Shown: piece by piece, positions 46,501-59,885 of the stretch | How positions within the stretch are numbered: the first letter of the stretch is position 1 | Layout of the letters: every line of letters begins with the position of its first letter | Assembly: GCA_003049465.1 (NCBI GenBank) | Contig: PYSS01000060.1 | Span: 169,967-233,966 of the forward strand | Origin: Magnaporthiopsis rhizophila | Lineage: Eukaryota > Ascomycota > Sordariomycetes > Magnaporthales > Magnaporthaceae | Direction of reading: 5' to 3' | Length of the DNA: 64,000 bases | Made by a program: the position numbers and the translations under genes | The notes under the pieces: generated by a model | What the model was told of the DNA's origin: nothing | Seen by the model: the letters and a program-made list of their open reading frames with translations, nothing else | The model's database searches: none

Positions 46501-49500
46501 GTTGAAGCTCGGCGCCTGGGTGGGATTTTTCTGGTACAGCTGCAGGACGCGCTTCAAGAGCGCCTGGGGCAAGGCCCAACCGTCGGAAGGCTCACGAAGG
46601 CGAAGCCCGCCAGCGAGGACGCCCACATCGTTGAACTCCGTCAGGGGTAGAAGTGTGAAGAGGGCCCTCCAAGCTTCCTCGAGCTGTTGAACGTCTGAAC
46701 AAGCGGTAAGTCCTGGGGTCAAGATGACAGAGCCAAAGATGTCCCAGAAGCCTCCCCTGCGGATATTAGCGGCATGAAGAACCCTCATTAGAACAACCCA
46801 CAACATCAGCTCGCGTCGGTCCGCCCTGATCCCTCGCTCCCTGTAAGAGAGTCGTTGCAGATCTGCATACGTCTCCTCGACAACACCGAATCCCGAAGAC
46901 ATCAGAATTCGGCAGGACAGCGTGGCCAGCTTTTTGAACGCTTCCTCAATCTCGAAAGACTGGTGCATGAGATCGGGTACCTCCAGCGACAGTCGAAGCA
47001 AACGAAGTAGGAATGTGAGGAATCTCGGCAATATGTCGAGGACTGCCTTGTCGCGATTCTGACGCGCGCTTGAGTTGAGTCGCTCCTCGAGACGGTTGAT
47101 AAAGCCGCGTGTAATCTCGAGAGATCGGGAAAGAAAGGCTTTAATGCTGCCGTCATCAGAAAAACTGGCAGCGTCCGCAACGAAGTCGACGATAAAGTCA
47201 GATGCGGCAATGATCACGGGAGTCGTCAGAGTAGATCCTGCCGTGGCATCTGGCTCTGTGATGTGATCGACAATCGAGTCCACCACTATCCCTAGTTCCG
47301 ACGAGGTCCTGTCGTCCCAGGGACCCCAACGGAGCGTTTTATCACCAAGCTGAAAGGATGCCCTCGGCCGGACTCGCCTGACTTTCTCAAAGAACCGAGC
47401 CTCTTGAGCCTTCTCCAGCCGCCCACGAGCAATGAAGGTGCTCTCGTGAAAGAATACACCGTCATCCAGGGGGAAGATTTCAAAATGATGTGTGTACTGA
47501 GTACCAAAAGGCCCCAGCCCATTGAGCTTATCGTTGTTTCGCACCACGGGACCGTCCTCGATGAGGACAGTTCCTTCGTCGGGGAGAGGATCCGCTGCAT
47601 GTAGAAACTGGGGTGCAGTAACATCGACGAAGCGCGGGGCATGTTGCTTGCGGAGCCGCGACCGGCGTGGTTGAGTTATCTTTGGGCCTTCGACTTCGAT
47701 GGGCCGCGGTGCCGTCCGTAAAACCGCCTCGTCATGATCCTCACCAGTTTCAGGCACAATGCTGTCAATGTATTGTTCCAGACGAGCGGCTGTGGGCCCG
47801 TGTGCGCTCTTGCTCCTTCGATAGGATGCATCCAACGACCTCTTTTGGGCCAGGAAGGCAAATTTGCCGGGTCGATTAGTCTCCAGAGTCTCGAGCTGAG
47901 CAGGCCTAGAAGAGGAATCATGACGCCGGAGCTTGCTGCTGGTTCGTGGCGTGGCAGCACCTGGCGCCTTGCCGGGCGCTGAAGACACACTCTTGACGTT
48001 GGCTGGGGCGCGTAGCTGCGTGTAAGACCGCTTCACAACTCTCTTTGGCGCAACAAAGCTGATTGTCGGATCACGCCCCAGGGTCTTGCTTGGTACGTTT
48101 GCCGACCTCTCCCCTAATGGAGGAGCCGAAGCTTGCGGTACAGAGCTCGGCTTCCGCTGCGGTGTCTTCGTGGGAACCCTTGGCCGGATCTTGCCTGTCT
48201 TCCAGTCTCGCAAAACAGAAAGCGCGTCGACATTGTCTTTGCGGTTGCCGAGGTTGATATGCTTCCGCGAGGGACTAGATTTGCCTTGATTAGGGGCTCT
48301 TCTCGCTGTCCGAGCAGCTATCCTAAGGAAATCAGGTGCGTTGGTTTTAACGACGTCGAGAACGCTCAATAAGGGGGGCCGTTCAGATCTCGCAGAGGAG
48401 CGCCCGGTGCCTAGACCATAACTCCGAGAAGAAGAGCGGTGCAGACCTGAGCCAACGCGGCTACTCGACTTGGTACTCGGTCCACGGCTTTTAGAAGCGA
48501 AAGTTGTCGTGATCTTTTGCTGTCGTTTTCTGGAGTTGGTCGTATTCTCCCGCACGCCTGTGCGGGTCGAAAACTTTTTCCGGCTTGTAGACGATGCGTC
48601 TCCTGAAATATCGTCTGCTTTCCTTTTCCTGCTCCTCCCTGGCAGCATCCTATCAATCGTGTCCTCCTCGCCCACGGAGACACCACCATCATCTATAAAC
48701 AACGGTCTTGACGGTTCTGAGCCGGTTTGGCCCGGGAGGGGAGACTCATCCAACGCGCCGACCGGATCAGCCATATTGGAAATGCTGTCATCATTATAAT
48801 CATCGCTGTCGTTGTCATCATCAAACAAAAAATCGAGTGCTGTAGAAGGAGGATTTGATGGCGTTGCGGCATGTCTCGGCAGAGCGACCCCCCTCTTGGC
48901 CACTTGTTTCGGAGACCCAGGAGGGCTGCGTCTGCTCAGAGACGACTTATCGGGCTTGTGGCTCTTAACCTGGTCTAAGCGAAGCCAGGAAGCCGGGAGC
49001 ACGCCGCGAATCTTTTTCACATTCCGGCGGATCGCCTCGGACTCGCTTTCCGTGCTAGCCGAGTCGTCACTACTATCTCTATCATCGAGCAGGCTGACAA
49101 CTTGCTTGCGCACAGGGCGTCGTGATGGCGTAGACGATGTGGCAGACAGGGGCGCTTTAGCTGTTAGCCGCGGGGACGCGCTGGCAAGACGAGATGCACT
49201 TTTAGCCGCCGAGCACCGCGGCGGGCCCGCCGGGGGCGAAGAAGGCAAGTCGTAGATCTCCACAGGCCTGAAGGTCGGGGTTGGAGCCGTATCGTCACCG
49301 TGCAGTCCGGATTTGCGCCTCTTTGCACTGATAAATGATTTTGAGTATGTTCGTTTCAAGGGCCTTGGACGATGATCCTGGGGGCGACGGAGCAGGTCCG
49401 TCACCGAGGGCAGATCTTCTTCTCCTATCAAGCTTGTGTTGTCGGTGTCGTCTGCAGGGCTTGGTCGCCCGCTTGATGTTGCCCGGGTCTGAGATGATGT

Positions 49501-50274
49501 TCTGGGTGAAGGGGTCGGCGCCAGTTCGTCCCTGTCGTCGGCCTCGTCTCCAAAGTAAACCGGCTGGCTCTCTTGGGTGTCGCCCAGCGCATCCGCAGAT
49601 ACTTGTTGGCTGTCTTCGGCGGAAAACTCCGCATCCTGGGATTCGTAGTCCTGGCCCCTTCGACGGCCGTCGGCAGTCTCATCTTCGACAACAACTCGAA
49701 CGGGCCTGAAGCCATGGGACTTCATGAAACGGTGGTATTGCGCATCTTCTAGCATGTACGGATGCTCCTGAATCGGTTTCCGGGGTCGGAGGGACCGCTC
49801 AAGGCGAACGGCAACCTGTCTCGAGGGCGAAATAGCTGCCGAAGCCGTCACCAGGGGAGACGGAGGTGATTGACTCCGAGGTTCGGGCGCACTTTTTCGG
49901 GGCAGCGAAGACAGGGTCTGGCCCTGGGATGCAGGCGATACTCGAACATCCTCCAGGTTTAAAGCAGTATCTCGATGCGGCGTCGAGGCGAGGGACTCGA
50001 TGTCCTCTGGAGGAGGCGACAGAGGTGAAGAACATCGCGGGACCGGATCCCTCTCGGCGCCGAACGCGGGGGCCTCGGAAGCTAGTAGACTGCGAGCTGG
50101 CGCAGCGTGTTGTGGCTCAGGGGACGGAGGGATGCTCCAGATATCGTCGGCGTCGGTCGGAGGTAGCGGGGCCGGCAGCAGCGCCGAGGACGTCGGGCTA
50201 CCTGGGGAGCTCTGGCTGTCGAATTCCTCGTCGTCCGAGTCCGGGACCTCTCCTGATTCCTTCCAAGTCCGCAT
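43543..50274 (-). CDS. MMS22: Mms22/Mus7 replication-fork repair protein
   Basis: Exons are 45684-50274 (4.6 kb), 45429-45613, 45167-45352 and 43543-45102, coding for 2173 residues. The protein begins MRTWKESGEVPDSDDEEFDSQ, a short motif typical of fungal Mms22. It has a ~900-residue disordered, Ser/Arg-rich N-terminal half with acidic patches. The rest is all-helical and fits the Mus7/MMS22 family, including SLNTYQLSQVFTALDISSPG and YSIESNDVGEHDEAEEAIL. Introns are short; for the first one only the AAG acceptor restores frame. Mms22 acts with the Rtt101-Mms1 cullin ubiquitin ligase at stalled or damaged replication forks in the nucleus. The final ~25 residues are very Arg-rich, so the exact stop is a little less certain. 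Confidence 0.88.
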
Positions 50275-51654
50275 TGGGCCGACAAATCATGGTGACGCCT
50301 CTCTGGATTCCATGGAAAGGACTAGGTAGATCCGAGTTGTTGAATGAACCAGGCCACACTCCTGACTTGGTTTAGTCAAAGTAGGAACCGGGTGGCGCTG
50401 GGTGCAGGGATGCTCGGCAGAAAGACGCGTCTACAAGCCCTGAATTGACGCGACTGCATGTCATTGAGCGACCGGGGCATTAAGTGGCGAGCCCCACCAG
50501 ACGCATGGTCCAAACTCCACTCTCCTGCTGCCAGATGATGGACGCCTGTCCATCATTTCATGGGCATCACTGGGGCTCGACAAAGTTATATCCTCCAGGG
50601 GTAGCCGCGCCGTCCAACGCCAACATTGATACTGGATCACAGCAGTCTCTCGACGGGAGACTCTTTAGCCCCCCGGGATGAGTCTGTCCCGCCATGCCCT
50701 CCCCTTGATAGCCGTTGGGTTTGGTCTTTGGAATGGTGTGTCTTTCTGCCTGCCTCTTTTTCAGACGTCACTGAGCTTTTCCAGGTGCTGACCCAATAGA
50801 ACACTGCAACCATTCAGCCTACTATACCCTCCGGGAGCCGCTCGAAAATGCTTCCAAGAACAACGCGAATGAATCTCAGGTCGCAAAAAAGAGGTTTGCA
50901 CACTCCCGCATATTTTCAAATGCTCTGGCGACACAGCAGGAAGTAACCAGAACATGAATTCAGTGACGCTTGGCAGCAGGTCAGGAGCAAAGAACAATCC
51001 CAGATCAATCGGCCAGCATCAGAAGGGAAATCAGACCAAAAGAAAGGGGAATCTTGATACATACGAATAAACTTTGGCGAACCGTTATCAAATACTTGTG
51101 ATGATGTTAAATCGAGACTTACCAGGGCCGGCGCAGTACCACGATCGCAAATTTCTAAATGCTTGGCAACGGTGAAAAGGATGATGATATATTCAATAGC
51201 CCGAGGCTCAACCTCAGCGTCTACTTGATATAATGTTGATCTATCAAAACCTGCTGTAACAAACAATCGCCCCATGAAATCAAGGTTACTCGAAGATCAA
51301 GGTTCACGGCATGATAGATCGCTCCCATCCGCAATAAGGAAGTTGGAGGGGAATGGGGGGTTAACACGTGACTGCCATGCTGACTCAGGTAACCGCAGTC
51401 CCGAGCTTCTCCATCCAGCCAATAAGCCAGGTCCGATTGGGGGGGGGGGCATCATACGAGGTTCCATTGCCTGGTGGTCAAAAATCCTCGCAACTGCCAA
51501 AGCTCTCCTCCACACGTAAAACGACCGAAGCTATCGAAGACAGCCGCCGTACGACTTCGCCTCCCCCCAGCGTCCAATTAGTCTCGAGCCGGCCCAGAGA
51601 CCTGTCTTCTTCGCTCCGATCGCCCTCGAAAATCCCACATCCCCCCGTGACAAG
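50275..51654. other. divergent intergenic region of MMS22 and COX5
   Basis: Both promoters should lie here. A relatively AT-rich minus-strand open frame at 51126-51275 is discussed under findings. A run of G lies at about 51439-51448. No gene is called. Confidence 0.5.
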
Positions 51655-52596
51655 ATGCTGCGCACCACGGGCTCGGCCATGCTGCGTCGCAGCGTCCTCC
51701 AGGCCAGCAGGGCCTCGCCGGCCCCGATGGCCTGTCGCGCCGCCTCCACCCGCGCCCTGTCCAAGCCAATGCTGGCAAACATCGAGAAGAGATGGGAGGG
51801 CATGCCGCTGCAGGAGCAGGCCGAGCTGTGGATGGCGCTGAGGGACCGCATGAAGGAGAACTGGGCCGAGCTGAGCCTGCAGGAGAAGAAGGCTGGTAAG
51901 TCGATCGATCGAGTGAAATTGCCGGCGCGGCCCACCGGGTGGTTTTTTCACGTTGGTGATGCATGCAGTTTTCGTCCAAGTGCGCTGGCTCCGGTGACTG
52001 CCTATGGAGGGTGGGGGACTGAGGGAGCGGCAAGATGGGAGTGTATATGCTCAGTCCGCAAGAGGCTTGCGCACGACATATATACCCACTGCTGTTTGCT
52101 CGTCCCTACGCACAATACCCATCCATCCGACAGGCAACCAATGTGCCCCTAGGATCCAAGGCCATGCAAGCCAGCACCAGGGGAGGGGCGAGTGTGAGGC
52201 GGCTTCCGAAACTGACTCAAACTCCCTCATCTGCAGCATACTGGATTGCTTTTGGCGCACACGGGCCCCGCGCCCTCGACCCCCCTGGGGAGGGCAAGAA
52301 GGTTGCTCTGTACGTCGCCGTCGGCATGGGTGTCAGCCTCGCCCTCTTTGGCCTTATCCGTTCGCTCGCCGGCCCGGCCCCGTCCACCATGACCAAGGAG
52401 TGGCAGGAGCAGACCAACGAGTACCTGAAGGTATGTGCATGCGATGCCTCGGCGATGGAACCCACTGCGGCAAAATCCAGCGTGTTGACAAAAGACACCA
52501 CTATCGCAGTCTCAAAACGCGGACCCTCTTACCGGTATCTCTTCCGAGGGATACACGGGCAAGGGCATGGTTCAGTCTCCCCCGGCCAAGCGTTAA
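51655..52596 (+). CDS. COX5: cytochrome c oxidase subunit 5 (nuclear-encoded, mitochondrial)
   Basis: Exons are 51655-51895, 52237-52430 and 52510-52596, coding for 173 residues. An Arg-rich targeting sequence (MLRTTGSAMLRRSVLQASRAS) precedes the mature part (IEKRWEGMPLQEQAEL). One transmembrane helix (VALYVAVGMGVSLALFGLI) is followed by an intermembrane or matrix tail ending EGYTGKGMVQSPPAKR, as in fungal COX5. It is a structural subunit of respiratory complex IV in the inner membrane, homologous to mammalian COX4. The first intron is 341 nt, long for this genome; a smaller intron does not restore the AYWIAFGAHG block. Confidence 0.95.
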
Positions 52597-53253
52597 ACCT
52601 TTTCTTATCTATCTCTCTCATTCTCTCTCAATACCAAAGTGCGGCTCTTCCACATGGCCATTTGCCCATGTACAAAAGCTTGATGGGATGCTCGGGCTCG
52701 CGGGGACCGTTGCCCAAGGTGGTTGGTGTAAATACTGTACTACGACGGAGGCTAGACAATATTTCTTTGACTTCATCACAGAGGTAGCCCACCCACGTGC
52801 AATGCTGGTGGCTCCCGTAAGTTTCTGTGGGCACCCAACCACTGTCATCTTGGCAATATGTTATTTCTCGATTTCTGGTAATGTTGCAAAGTACCTGAAG
52901 GTGGGCGGCCACTTTCATATGCAATCACAGGAGTAACTTGCTATGCATATACCGCTCAGGGAACCTGTTGGAAACACTCGTTGGCAGTGAGCTTCCTCTG
53001 GACTCAACCTAGCGTCGTCGTCCTGCTAATCGTGTTACATTAAACGTCTATCTGCTACTGCTGCTCATGCCATGCCGTCTTTCCAATGACTTTTTCTTCC
53101 TTCCCACGTAGCCACTCATGCTTTTCTGTACCAGTGCACCCAAAGTCTCCTTCCGAGCCACCTATTCCCTCCCATGACCTACCTACCTCCAACATTCCGC
53201 CACCCAATGCCCTACTTCAGTTTGCCGCCGGGAGAATCCAAAACGGACAAAAA
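52597..53253. other. convergent intergenic region
   Basis: 3' flanks of COX5 and the branching enzyme gene. No gene is supported. Confidence 0.55.
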
Positions 53254-56029
53254 CTACTCTTTGGCCAGAATCTAGAGTGTTTGGGTCAGCATCAGTCTCC
53301 AATTCCTGGTTAAGAGATGTTGCAACGGGAAGGAAACTCACGATGGCTGTGCGGCTCGGCAGGTAGATGTGAGTCCAGTTCTTCCGGCCGTTCCACTCCA
53401 TGGGCGTGGTGAAGAAGCGAGTAGACCCGTCGTTGCGACCGAATCCGCCAAAGGCCTTGGAGTCCGTGTCCAGCACAATCTTGTATGTTCCGGGCTCCTC
53501 AATCCCGATCCTGTAGTCGGCGAAGCTCTGGGTTGTGTTGAAATTGAAGGCAAACACCACGCCCGCGCGCTCAAAGACAATGACCTTGTCTCCCTCGTGC
53601 TTCAACGATATGAAGGCCTGCGGCGCATGAAGCCAGCCGTACTTGTCCTCGGTGGTGTTCATAGCCGCGTCAAAATCGTTGAGGAAGCGGTACCTCAGCA
53701 GGCCGTCCTCAGTGAGGTTGAGCTGGCGCCTTGCGTACCAGAACGAATTCTGGTTACCTTCGCGGGGGAAGTCCAGCCACTCAGGGTGCCCGAACTCATT
53801 TCCCTCGAAGTTGAGGTAGCCTTCACCTCCAAGCCCGTGCGTGAGAAGCCGGATCATCTTGTGGAGCGCCATGCCCCTGTCAATAACTGGCGTCAGTGGC
53901 GTCAGGGTGGACATGTTTGTGTACATCTCGGCATCGCACAAATGCATCATGAGCGTCTTGTCCCCCACAAGCCTGCTCGAACAATGTGAATGGTTAGCAA
54001 CCGACAATAACAAGAAATCAAAGAGACGTTCGGCTGCAGCAACAAGCACTCACGCCTGGTCATGGCTCTCGCAGTAGGCGATCGTCTTTTCGCCGTGGCG
54101 CCGGTTGGTCAGGGTCCAGCAGATGTTGCCGATTTCCCAGTCTTCATCCTTCTGCTCCTTGAGGATCTTGATCCACATGTCCGGGATAGCCATGGCGAGA
54201 CGGTAGTCGAATCCTATTCCGCCATCCGAGTCGGGCAGGCAGAGTGTCGGCATGCCCGAGACGTCCTCGGCGATTGTGATGACCTCGGGGTACAGATCAT
54301 GCAGCATCTTATTGGCCAGCATGAGGTAGACCACGGCTTCCTCATCGACTTCAGCACCAAAGTACTCATGATAGCCTCCAGAAAAGCCGCTAGAAATGGT
54401 GTTAGTGATGGATACTCGACTGCCTCTCACCGGCCCTTGGCACAACCGCAGCGGGGATAGCGACGTCATCACACGTACCTGCCGATGCCGTGGTGGATGT
54501 ACAGCATGCTGGTGACACCGTCGAAGCGGAAACCGTCAAAGTGGTACTCGTCCATCCAGAATCTGAGGTTGCTGAGCAGGAATCTCAGAACTTCGTGGCT
54601 GCCGTAGTTGAAGAGCCGGCTGTCCCACTGGTCATGTCTCCCCTTGCCACCCTCGTGGAAGTACTGGTGATCGGTGCCGTCGAACTCGTTGATGCCATCC
54701 AGGACATTCTTGGAGGCGTGGCTATGGACGACATCGAGCAGAACCACAAGGCCCATGCTGTGGGCTGTGTCCACCAGCTCCTTCAGATCTTCCGGGGGGC
54801 CATAGCGGCTGCTGGCAGCGAAGAAGTTGTTGATCTGGTAGCCAAAACTAGCGTAGTAGGCATGCTCCATGATTGCCATGAGCTGGATGACATTGTAGCC
54901 CAGGGCCTTGATGCGAGGGAGCATGTTCTTGGTGAACTCTTTGTACGTGGCAACTTTCAGCTCGGGGGACGATATCCCCACGTGAGCCTCGTAAACACGC
55001 ACGCTCTCGGGCTTTTTGGGCCGAGGATGCTTGAAGACATGCTTTTCCGAAGCCGGGGGGTTCCAGAACCTGGCGTCATAAGCCGGCGAGACGGACAGGT
55101 CCTGGGTCACATACTTGATCCATGCCGGCAGACGGTCGACCTGTTGACCATTGGGAAGGGACAGGAAGATCTGATGCGAGTGAGACGTTAGATGTAGGCC
55201 AAGGATGGAGTCAAAGCCCACCAGATGTTTTTGGCACCCCGGCTCCGGCGTTTGAGCCTAGGCCTAGGCTAAGAGCGTTGTGGGCAGTGACTGATGACTG
55301 ATGTGTGGGAAACAGCCGGGTTGGCTATCTGGGTGATTTGGGGGAAAAGGAGGGAATAGAAACACAAAAAAAGAAGAGGAAAAAAATCATCATGTACCTT
55401 GACCTTGGAGTTGTGCGGAATAGCAGGCTGGCCATTGGCATTAGGTGGAACGACAACCTCGAAGACACCGAAATCATTCTTCTTCATGGGGTGCGACTGG
55501 CGGTTCCAGTCGTCTGAGGTGCACCAAACTGTCAGCTATCCGGTGTCGAGGTCATAAGGGGTTTGGGTGGCAGGTCTTACTGAAGTCGCCCACGAGAGAG
55601 GCCGAAGCAGCGTTTGGCGCCCACTCGCGATAGACGATGGAGTTGTCATCACGCACGTTGAATCCAAAGAGCTCGGTCCCCTTTTGCGGCAAAGAAAACA
55701 GGACATATTAGTAAATTGCGTCAAGGGATGGCATAGTGTTCGGGCCAATGAGGCTCCATCCCCACCTTGGTGAACTTTTCCATGGACCCCTCGCTCTGCT
55801 CGATCTTTTTTGTCCACTCCTTGGCTTTGCTGTGCCTTCTCTTCAGCACATCTTGGAACGGCGAGAGCCAAGGGTCGAGCTTGACGGCGCCTTACCGCGC
55901 GGTGAAAGCAGAGGTTAGCGATGGGATAGCTCAGCGTGAATCCTGCGATCCTCTCATTGCTAGCGCAATCAGCGACCTACCGAGGGGCTCCGCAGCAGTC
56001 CTGCCGTTGGCAGCCTGGTTAGACCCCAT
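53254..56029 (-). CDS. GLC3: 1,4-alpha-glucan (glycogen) branching enzyme
   Basis: Eight exons, 55981-56029, 55766-55890, 55581-55680, 55398-55513, 54479-55170, 54054-54389, 53342-53972 and a terminal 18-nt exon 53254-53271, code for 688 residues, the normal size. The N-terminal carbohydrate-binding part (TELFGFNVR, SLVGDFNDWNR) leads into the GH13 barrel. The catalytic residues are present: nucleophile Asp in FRFDGVTSM (~347), acid/base Glu in TIAEDVSG (~402), and Asp in CESHDQ (~471). The last exon adds IILAKE, like the usual TAxxLAxEE end. Without that splice the frame would run on for 28 extra residues. The enzyme makes alpha-1,6 branches in glycogen in the cytosol. It is divergent from the ClpX gene. 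Confidence 0.95.
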
Positions 56030-57854
56030 TATGTGTGCAGCGACAGCGGCAAACAAAAACCAGCCGAGATCAAGGCTCTGGTCGATAAGGTGAGACTGAC
56101 TGGGTGGGATTGCTTTGGCAGACGGGAGTGACGGGACGACAAAAAGAATAACGAGAAGGGTTGTAACGTCTGGGAGAGCAGATGGATCAGGAAAATTATA
56201 CCCCAAGACCGGTCCCGATTGTTTTTCTGCTGCGGCCCAAAGTTGACTGCACGAGTGCCCGGCTGGTGGTCTGGAGCAACCTACTGCATGCAACCCCGTA
56301 CAGTGCGGTACCTGCCAGCTTGTGTAGCAGGCCAGCCCAAGAACCGAAAACTGAGCTCCTGAGATTCAGCGCGAGCGATGACGTCGTGGGGACGTGACGG
56401 TTGGTGGGGTGAACATCAACAGGCTCCTGCTGTGCTATTGCGCGTACAACACTTGCAGGCGGGTCGATGGGCCTTTACGCCCTGTATGGAGGCATGCATG
56501 CTGCCCGACATGGATACATCAGACATTTGCGGCATTATGGGTCGCCAATGGAGCGGCGAGAGTTGCGTAGCAGTGGGCACCGATACCTATCCGGCTCCAG
56601 GCCCAACGAAATTGAAAGAGATTGAGGCCAATCCATGTCGGCAAGCGCGAAAAAAAGCCCAACGAGAACGTTCCTATCGCGCTAGCGGCTGTTCTTCTCG
56701 ACATCTTACTGGGCTGGTCCTCTCGTATCTGGCGATAATGAAAATTTTCGTCGCCGCTAACCCCATATTTGTCGAGTCTGGGTTTTCTTCTCATTTTATT
56801 TACTTATTTTTATTTTTCATCCTCCTTGCTGGAACCTCAATTCACCGATGATCCGCCGAAGTCTCTGGGGAGCGGGTGAATCGTGTGTCGTCGCCATGAA
56901 ATTCCGCACCAGGTTGTCTGTGTGCTCCACCCCTGGGCATGCGTAACACAGTTAGTTCCTGTGTGGCCCACACTGAGTACTTACTGTTTTAAGCTGCTTG
57001 TACAGTACAATCCATGCGGACTGTGTGATGTAGACCGCCACAGAGTGCCCCGTAGGGAGAAACCATATATGGCGTACGTGAACAATCCGTGGAGTGGCCC
57101 AGAAAGACAGCTTCACCCAAGAAGAGGTTCATCGCCTGGTTCCATAACGCGGACCTGCCTGTATTATGTACGGTTGAGTGCATTGCATGTTGCTCAAGCT
57201 CAGGGTCCGGAGAAGGCATGCTACGGCCGCCGTAGCACTCACAGCGTTGACTGAGGGTGACACTTAATCATGGGGGCTGAGAAAAAGAGCAAGTTCGGAT
57301 GGACGTCGCTTTCATTTTCGAGTGCATCTCGAGCTCTTCTGCCGTCTTGGCAAATTATCGAGGTCACTCAACTGGCGGCTCGCAGCGGCCCAGCACCACG
57401 GCTCGGCAGCTCCAGCTCAACCCCGCATTTGGACCAGCCGCGTGCCGGGATCAGATCACCTAATCCAGCCCCCAGGCCTCGCGTGTCCCAGTTGAGCTGC
57501 GACACCGGCCACAAGCCGCCTCGACATGCTGGCCTCCGACTTAATCTTATCCTACACTCACATAAGCCATCGCCCCTAAGACTCTTCACATTCGCCAACT
57601 TCGCCCCGTTCCCCTTCCTCCAACACTCGGAAGCATCCCTACGCGCAGCCTCTCTCGGATTGAGCAATTCATCCTTTGGCCGGATCGGCCTCCCTTGTCC
57701 CCCTCCGACAGCATAAGGCCACTCCCTATCCGCGCACAAGGGCGGGTCGACACCGCTGCCATCGCACGTCCGTCCGGCCCGCCACACCGCCCCGGGCTTC
57801 CCGTGTCAGGCCCACCCTTCCGGAGCCAGTATGCGAGGCCCGCCGGCGTAGACG
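56030..57854. promoter_or_regulatory. divergent intergenic region of GLC3 and the ClpX gene
   Basis: The region is 1.8 kb long and should hold both promoters. It includes the ten-base palindrome CCATATATGG at 57063-57072 and pyrimidine-rich sequence in front of the ClpX start (about 57590-57720). No gene is supported. Confidence 0.5.
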
Positions 57855-59709
57855 ATGTCGGTTTTTGCAAGGCCGTCCTTCCTGGCCCAGAAGATTTCCC
57901 CGAGCTTACGTTGGCGAGCGTCCGCCTTACGCGCCGTCGCCTACCACCATCGCCGCGCCCTGTCCGCATCGGCTACCACACGATTCGCCAGCAGGACAAG
58001 CCACGACTTCAACTCAGGGTTCACAAGCAGCTATGACCCGTCGGAAGACTCGGGCCGCGGGCCCATGTTCAGCAAGGCCTCCTTTGGAGTGCCCCAGGTC
58101 TACCCCCGCGACCTGAAGCGACGGGTCGACGACTTTGTCGTGGGCCAGGACCGCGCCAAGAAGAGCATATGTTCCGTCATATTCAATCACTACCAGGGCC
58201 TCCGCCGACGCCACCAGATCGAGGAGTCCGAGAGGCTGTCACAGGAGAGGTTGGCGCGCCAAAAGTACATGCGCGACCGCGACATGTACGACCGGCGCCG
58301 CGAGGCTCACCCGCTTGAAGGTCGGCACTCCTCTGGCTCTGCTTACCAGCGGCATACTGATGACGCCTTCCGTGAAGACGAGTTCCCGGGTCATCGGGAG
58401 TCCGTTCAGGGGCTCCACTACGACGCTTCCCCCATAGTAGAGAACCTGCTTCTGCCCGACGAGCACGCTATACTGCAACATGTGAAGATAGATAAGAGCA
58501 ACCTGCTCCTGATGGGTCCCACGGGAGTTGGGAAAACATATATCGTCGAGTAAGCACCGCCTGGAGCATTGACTACCGAGTCGCCCAGATGCCTGTCCCG
58601 CAATCGCTAACCGTGGGTCTTCACATCGCAGAACCCTGGGCAAGCAGTTGAACATCCCCTTCACAATCAGTGACTGCAACGCCTTCACGCAAGCTGGTTA
58701 CATTGGGCAAGATGTCGAGGCATGCATCGAAAGGCTGCTAATCGAGGCCAACTATGACGTCAAGGCTACTGAGCATGGCATCGTGGTTCTTGATGAGTTC
58801 GACAAGCTTGCCAGGCGAGAGACCGTTAATGGCAGAGATGTGGGGGGCGAAGGTGTCCAACAGGCTCTCCTGAAGCTCGTGGAAGGGACCAAAGTCACGG
58901 TTAACGTAAAGGACAATAGGTCCTCGAGGTCCGCCAGCCCGATCACCAGCAACTACGGCACTGGCTCGTCATCCTCGCAGCAGTCCCCACCCCAGTCGCC
59001 AAAGGTTGACCAGTACACAGTCGACACCAGCAACATCCTCTTTGTATTTTGCGGCGCATTTGTAGGCCTCGACAAGGTCGTGCTGAGACGAGTTGCCAAG
59101 CCGTCCATCGGGTTCGGCGCCGAGCCCTCTAGTCGCTCCTCTCTCCCGCGGGAGATGTACGCCCATCTGCCGCACCAGCCGACCTCAGTCGACCCTGGGG
59201 CCAGCGGCTTCACACCTTTGGATCTGACGACGCCGGCGGACCTGCAGTCGTTTGGATTCATACCCGAGCTCATTGGACGCGTGCACAATATCTGCGCTCT
59301 CACCCCGCTATCACTCAACGAACTGCTTCGCATCCTCACGGAGCCGCGCAACAGCCTAGTGGCCCAGTACACGGCTCTGTTCGAGACGTACCCCAGCAGG
59401 CTCTATTTCACCCGGAGGGCACTGTACGCAATTGCCGAGCGCGCCGCCAAGAACGAGACCGGGGCCAGGGGGCTCAAGATGGAGATGGAGCGCGTCCTCG
59501 CGGAGCCCATCTTCGAAGCCCCGACACACTACGTCGTCATAACCGAGGCGTGTGTCAAGGGCACTGCGAAGGCGTGCTATTGGGGAAAAGACGGTCGCCT
59601 GGAGGTGGAGCGTCGCTTGAGGGAGGAGGATGACATGCAGAAGACCGGTGACGACGATTCGGGGGATACCTTTGAGCAATACCGCGAAGCTGGCCAGAGC
59701 GGGGCATGA
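57855..59709 (+). CDS. MCX1: mitochondrial ClpX-type AAA+ ATPase
   Basis: Exons are 57855-58549 and 58632-59709, coding for 590 residues; the intron has a GTAAGC donor and CGCTAACCG branch. An Arg-rich targeting sequence opens the protein. The AAA+ module has Walker A GPTGVGKT (~221-228), the pore-loop segment AGYIGQDVE, Walker B VVLDEFDK with acidic residues ~286-287, the ClpX-typical block GGEGVQQALLKLVEGT and a sensor 2 GARGLKMEME. The bacterial zinc-binding domain is absent, as in yeast Mcx1. A Ser-rich insertion (~330-355) lies between the GEGVQQ block and DTSNILFVFCGAF. The product is a matrix unfoldase; whether it works with a ClpP peptidase or alone, as Mcx1 does, cannot be judged here. 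Confidence 0.93.
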
Positions 59710-59885
59710 GATATGAGGGCGCCCGTGCTGTGTCATGGTTTATGTTTATGGTAGCGTTTCTGGAGTAATTTTCATACGCAGAGCACAATTTAATTCATGA
59801 CATCATCTAATTCAAGGCATCTGTACTCTGCTACCTACCACGCAAGGTACTCCAAGTGACTGACGCTTGATCGAACGGAGCAGAT

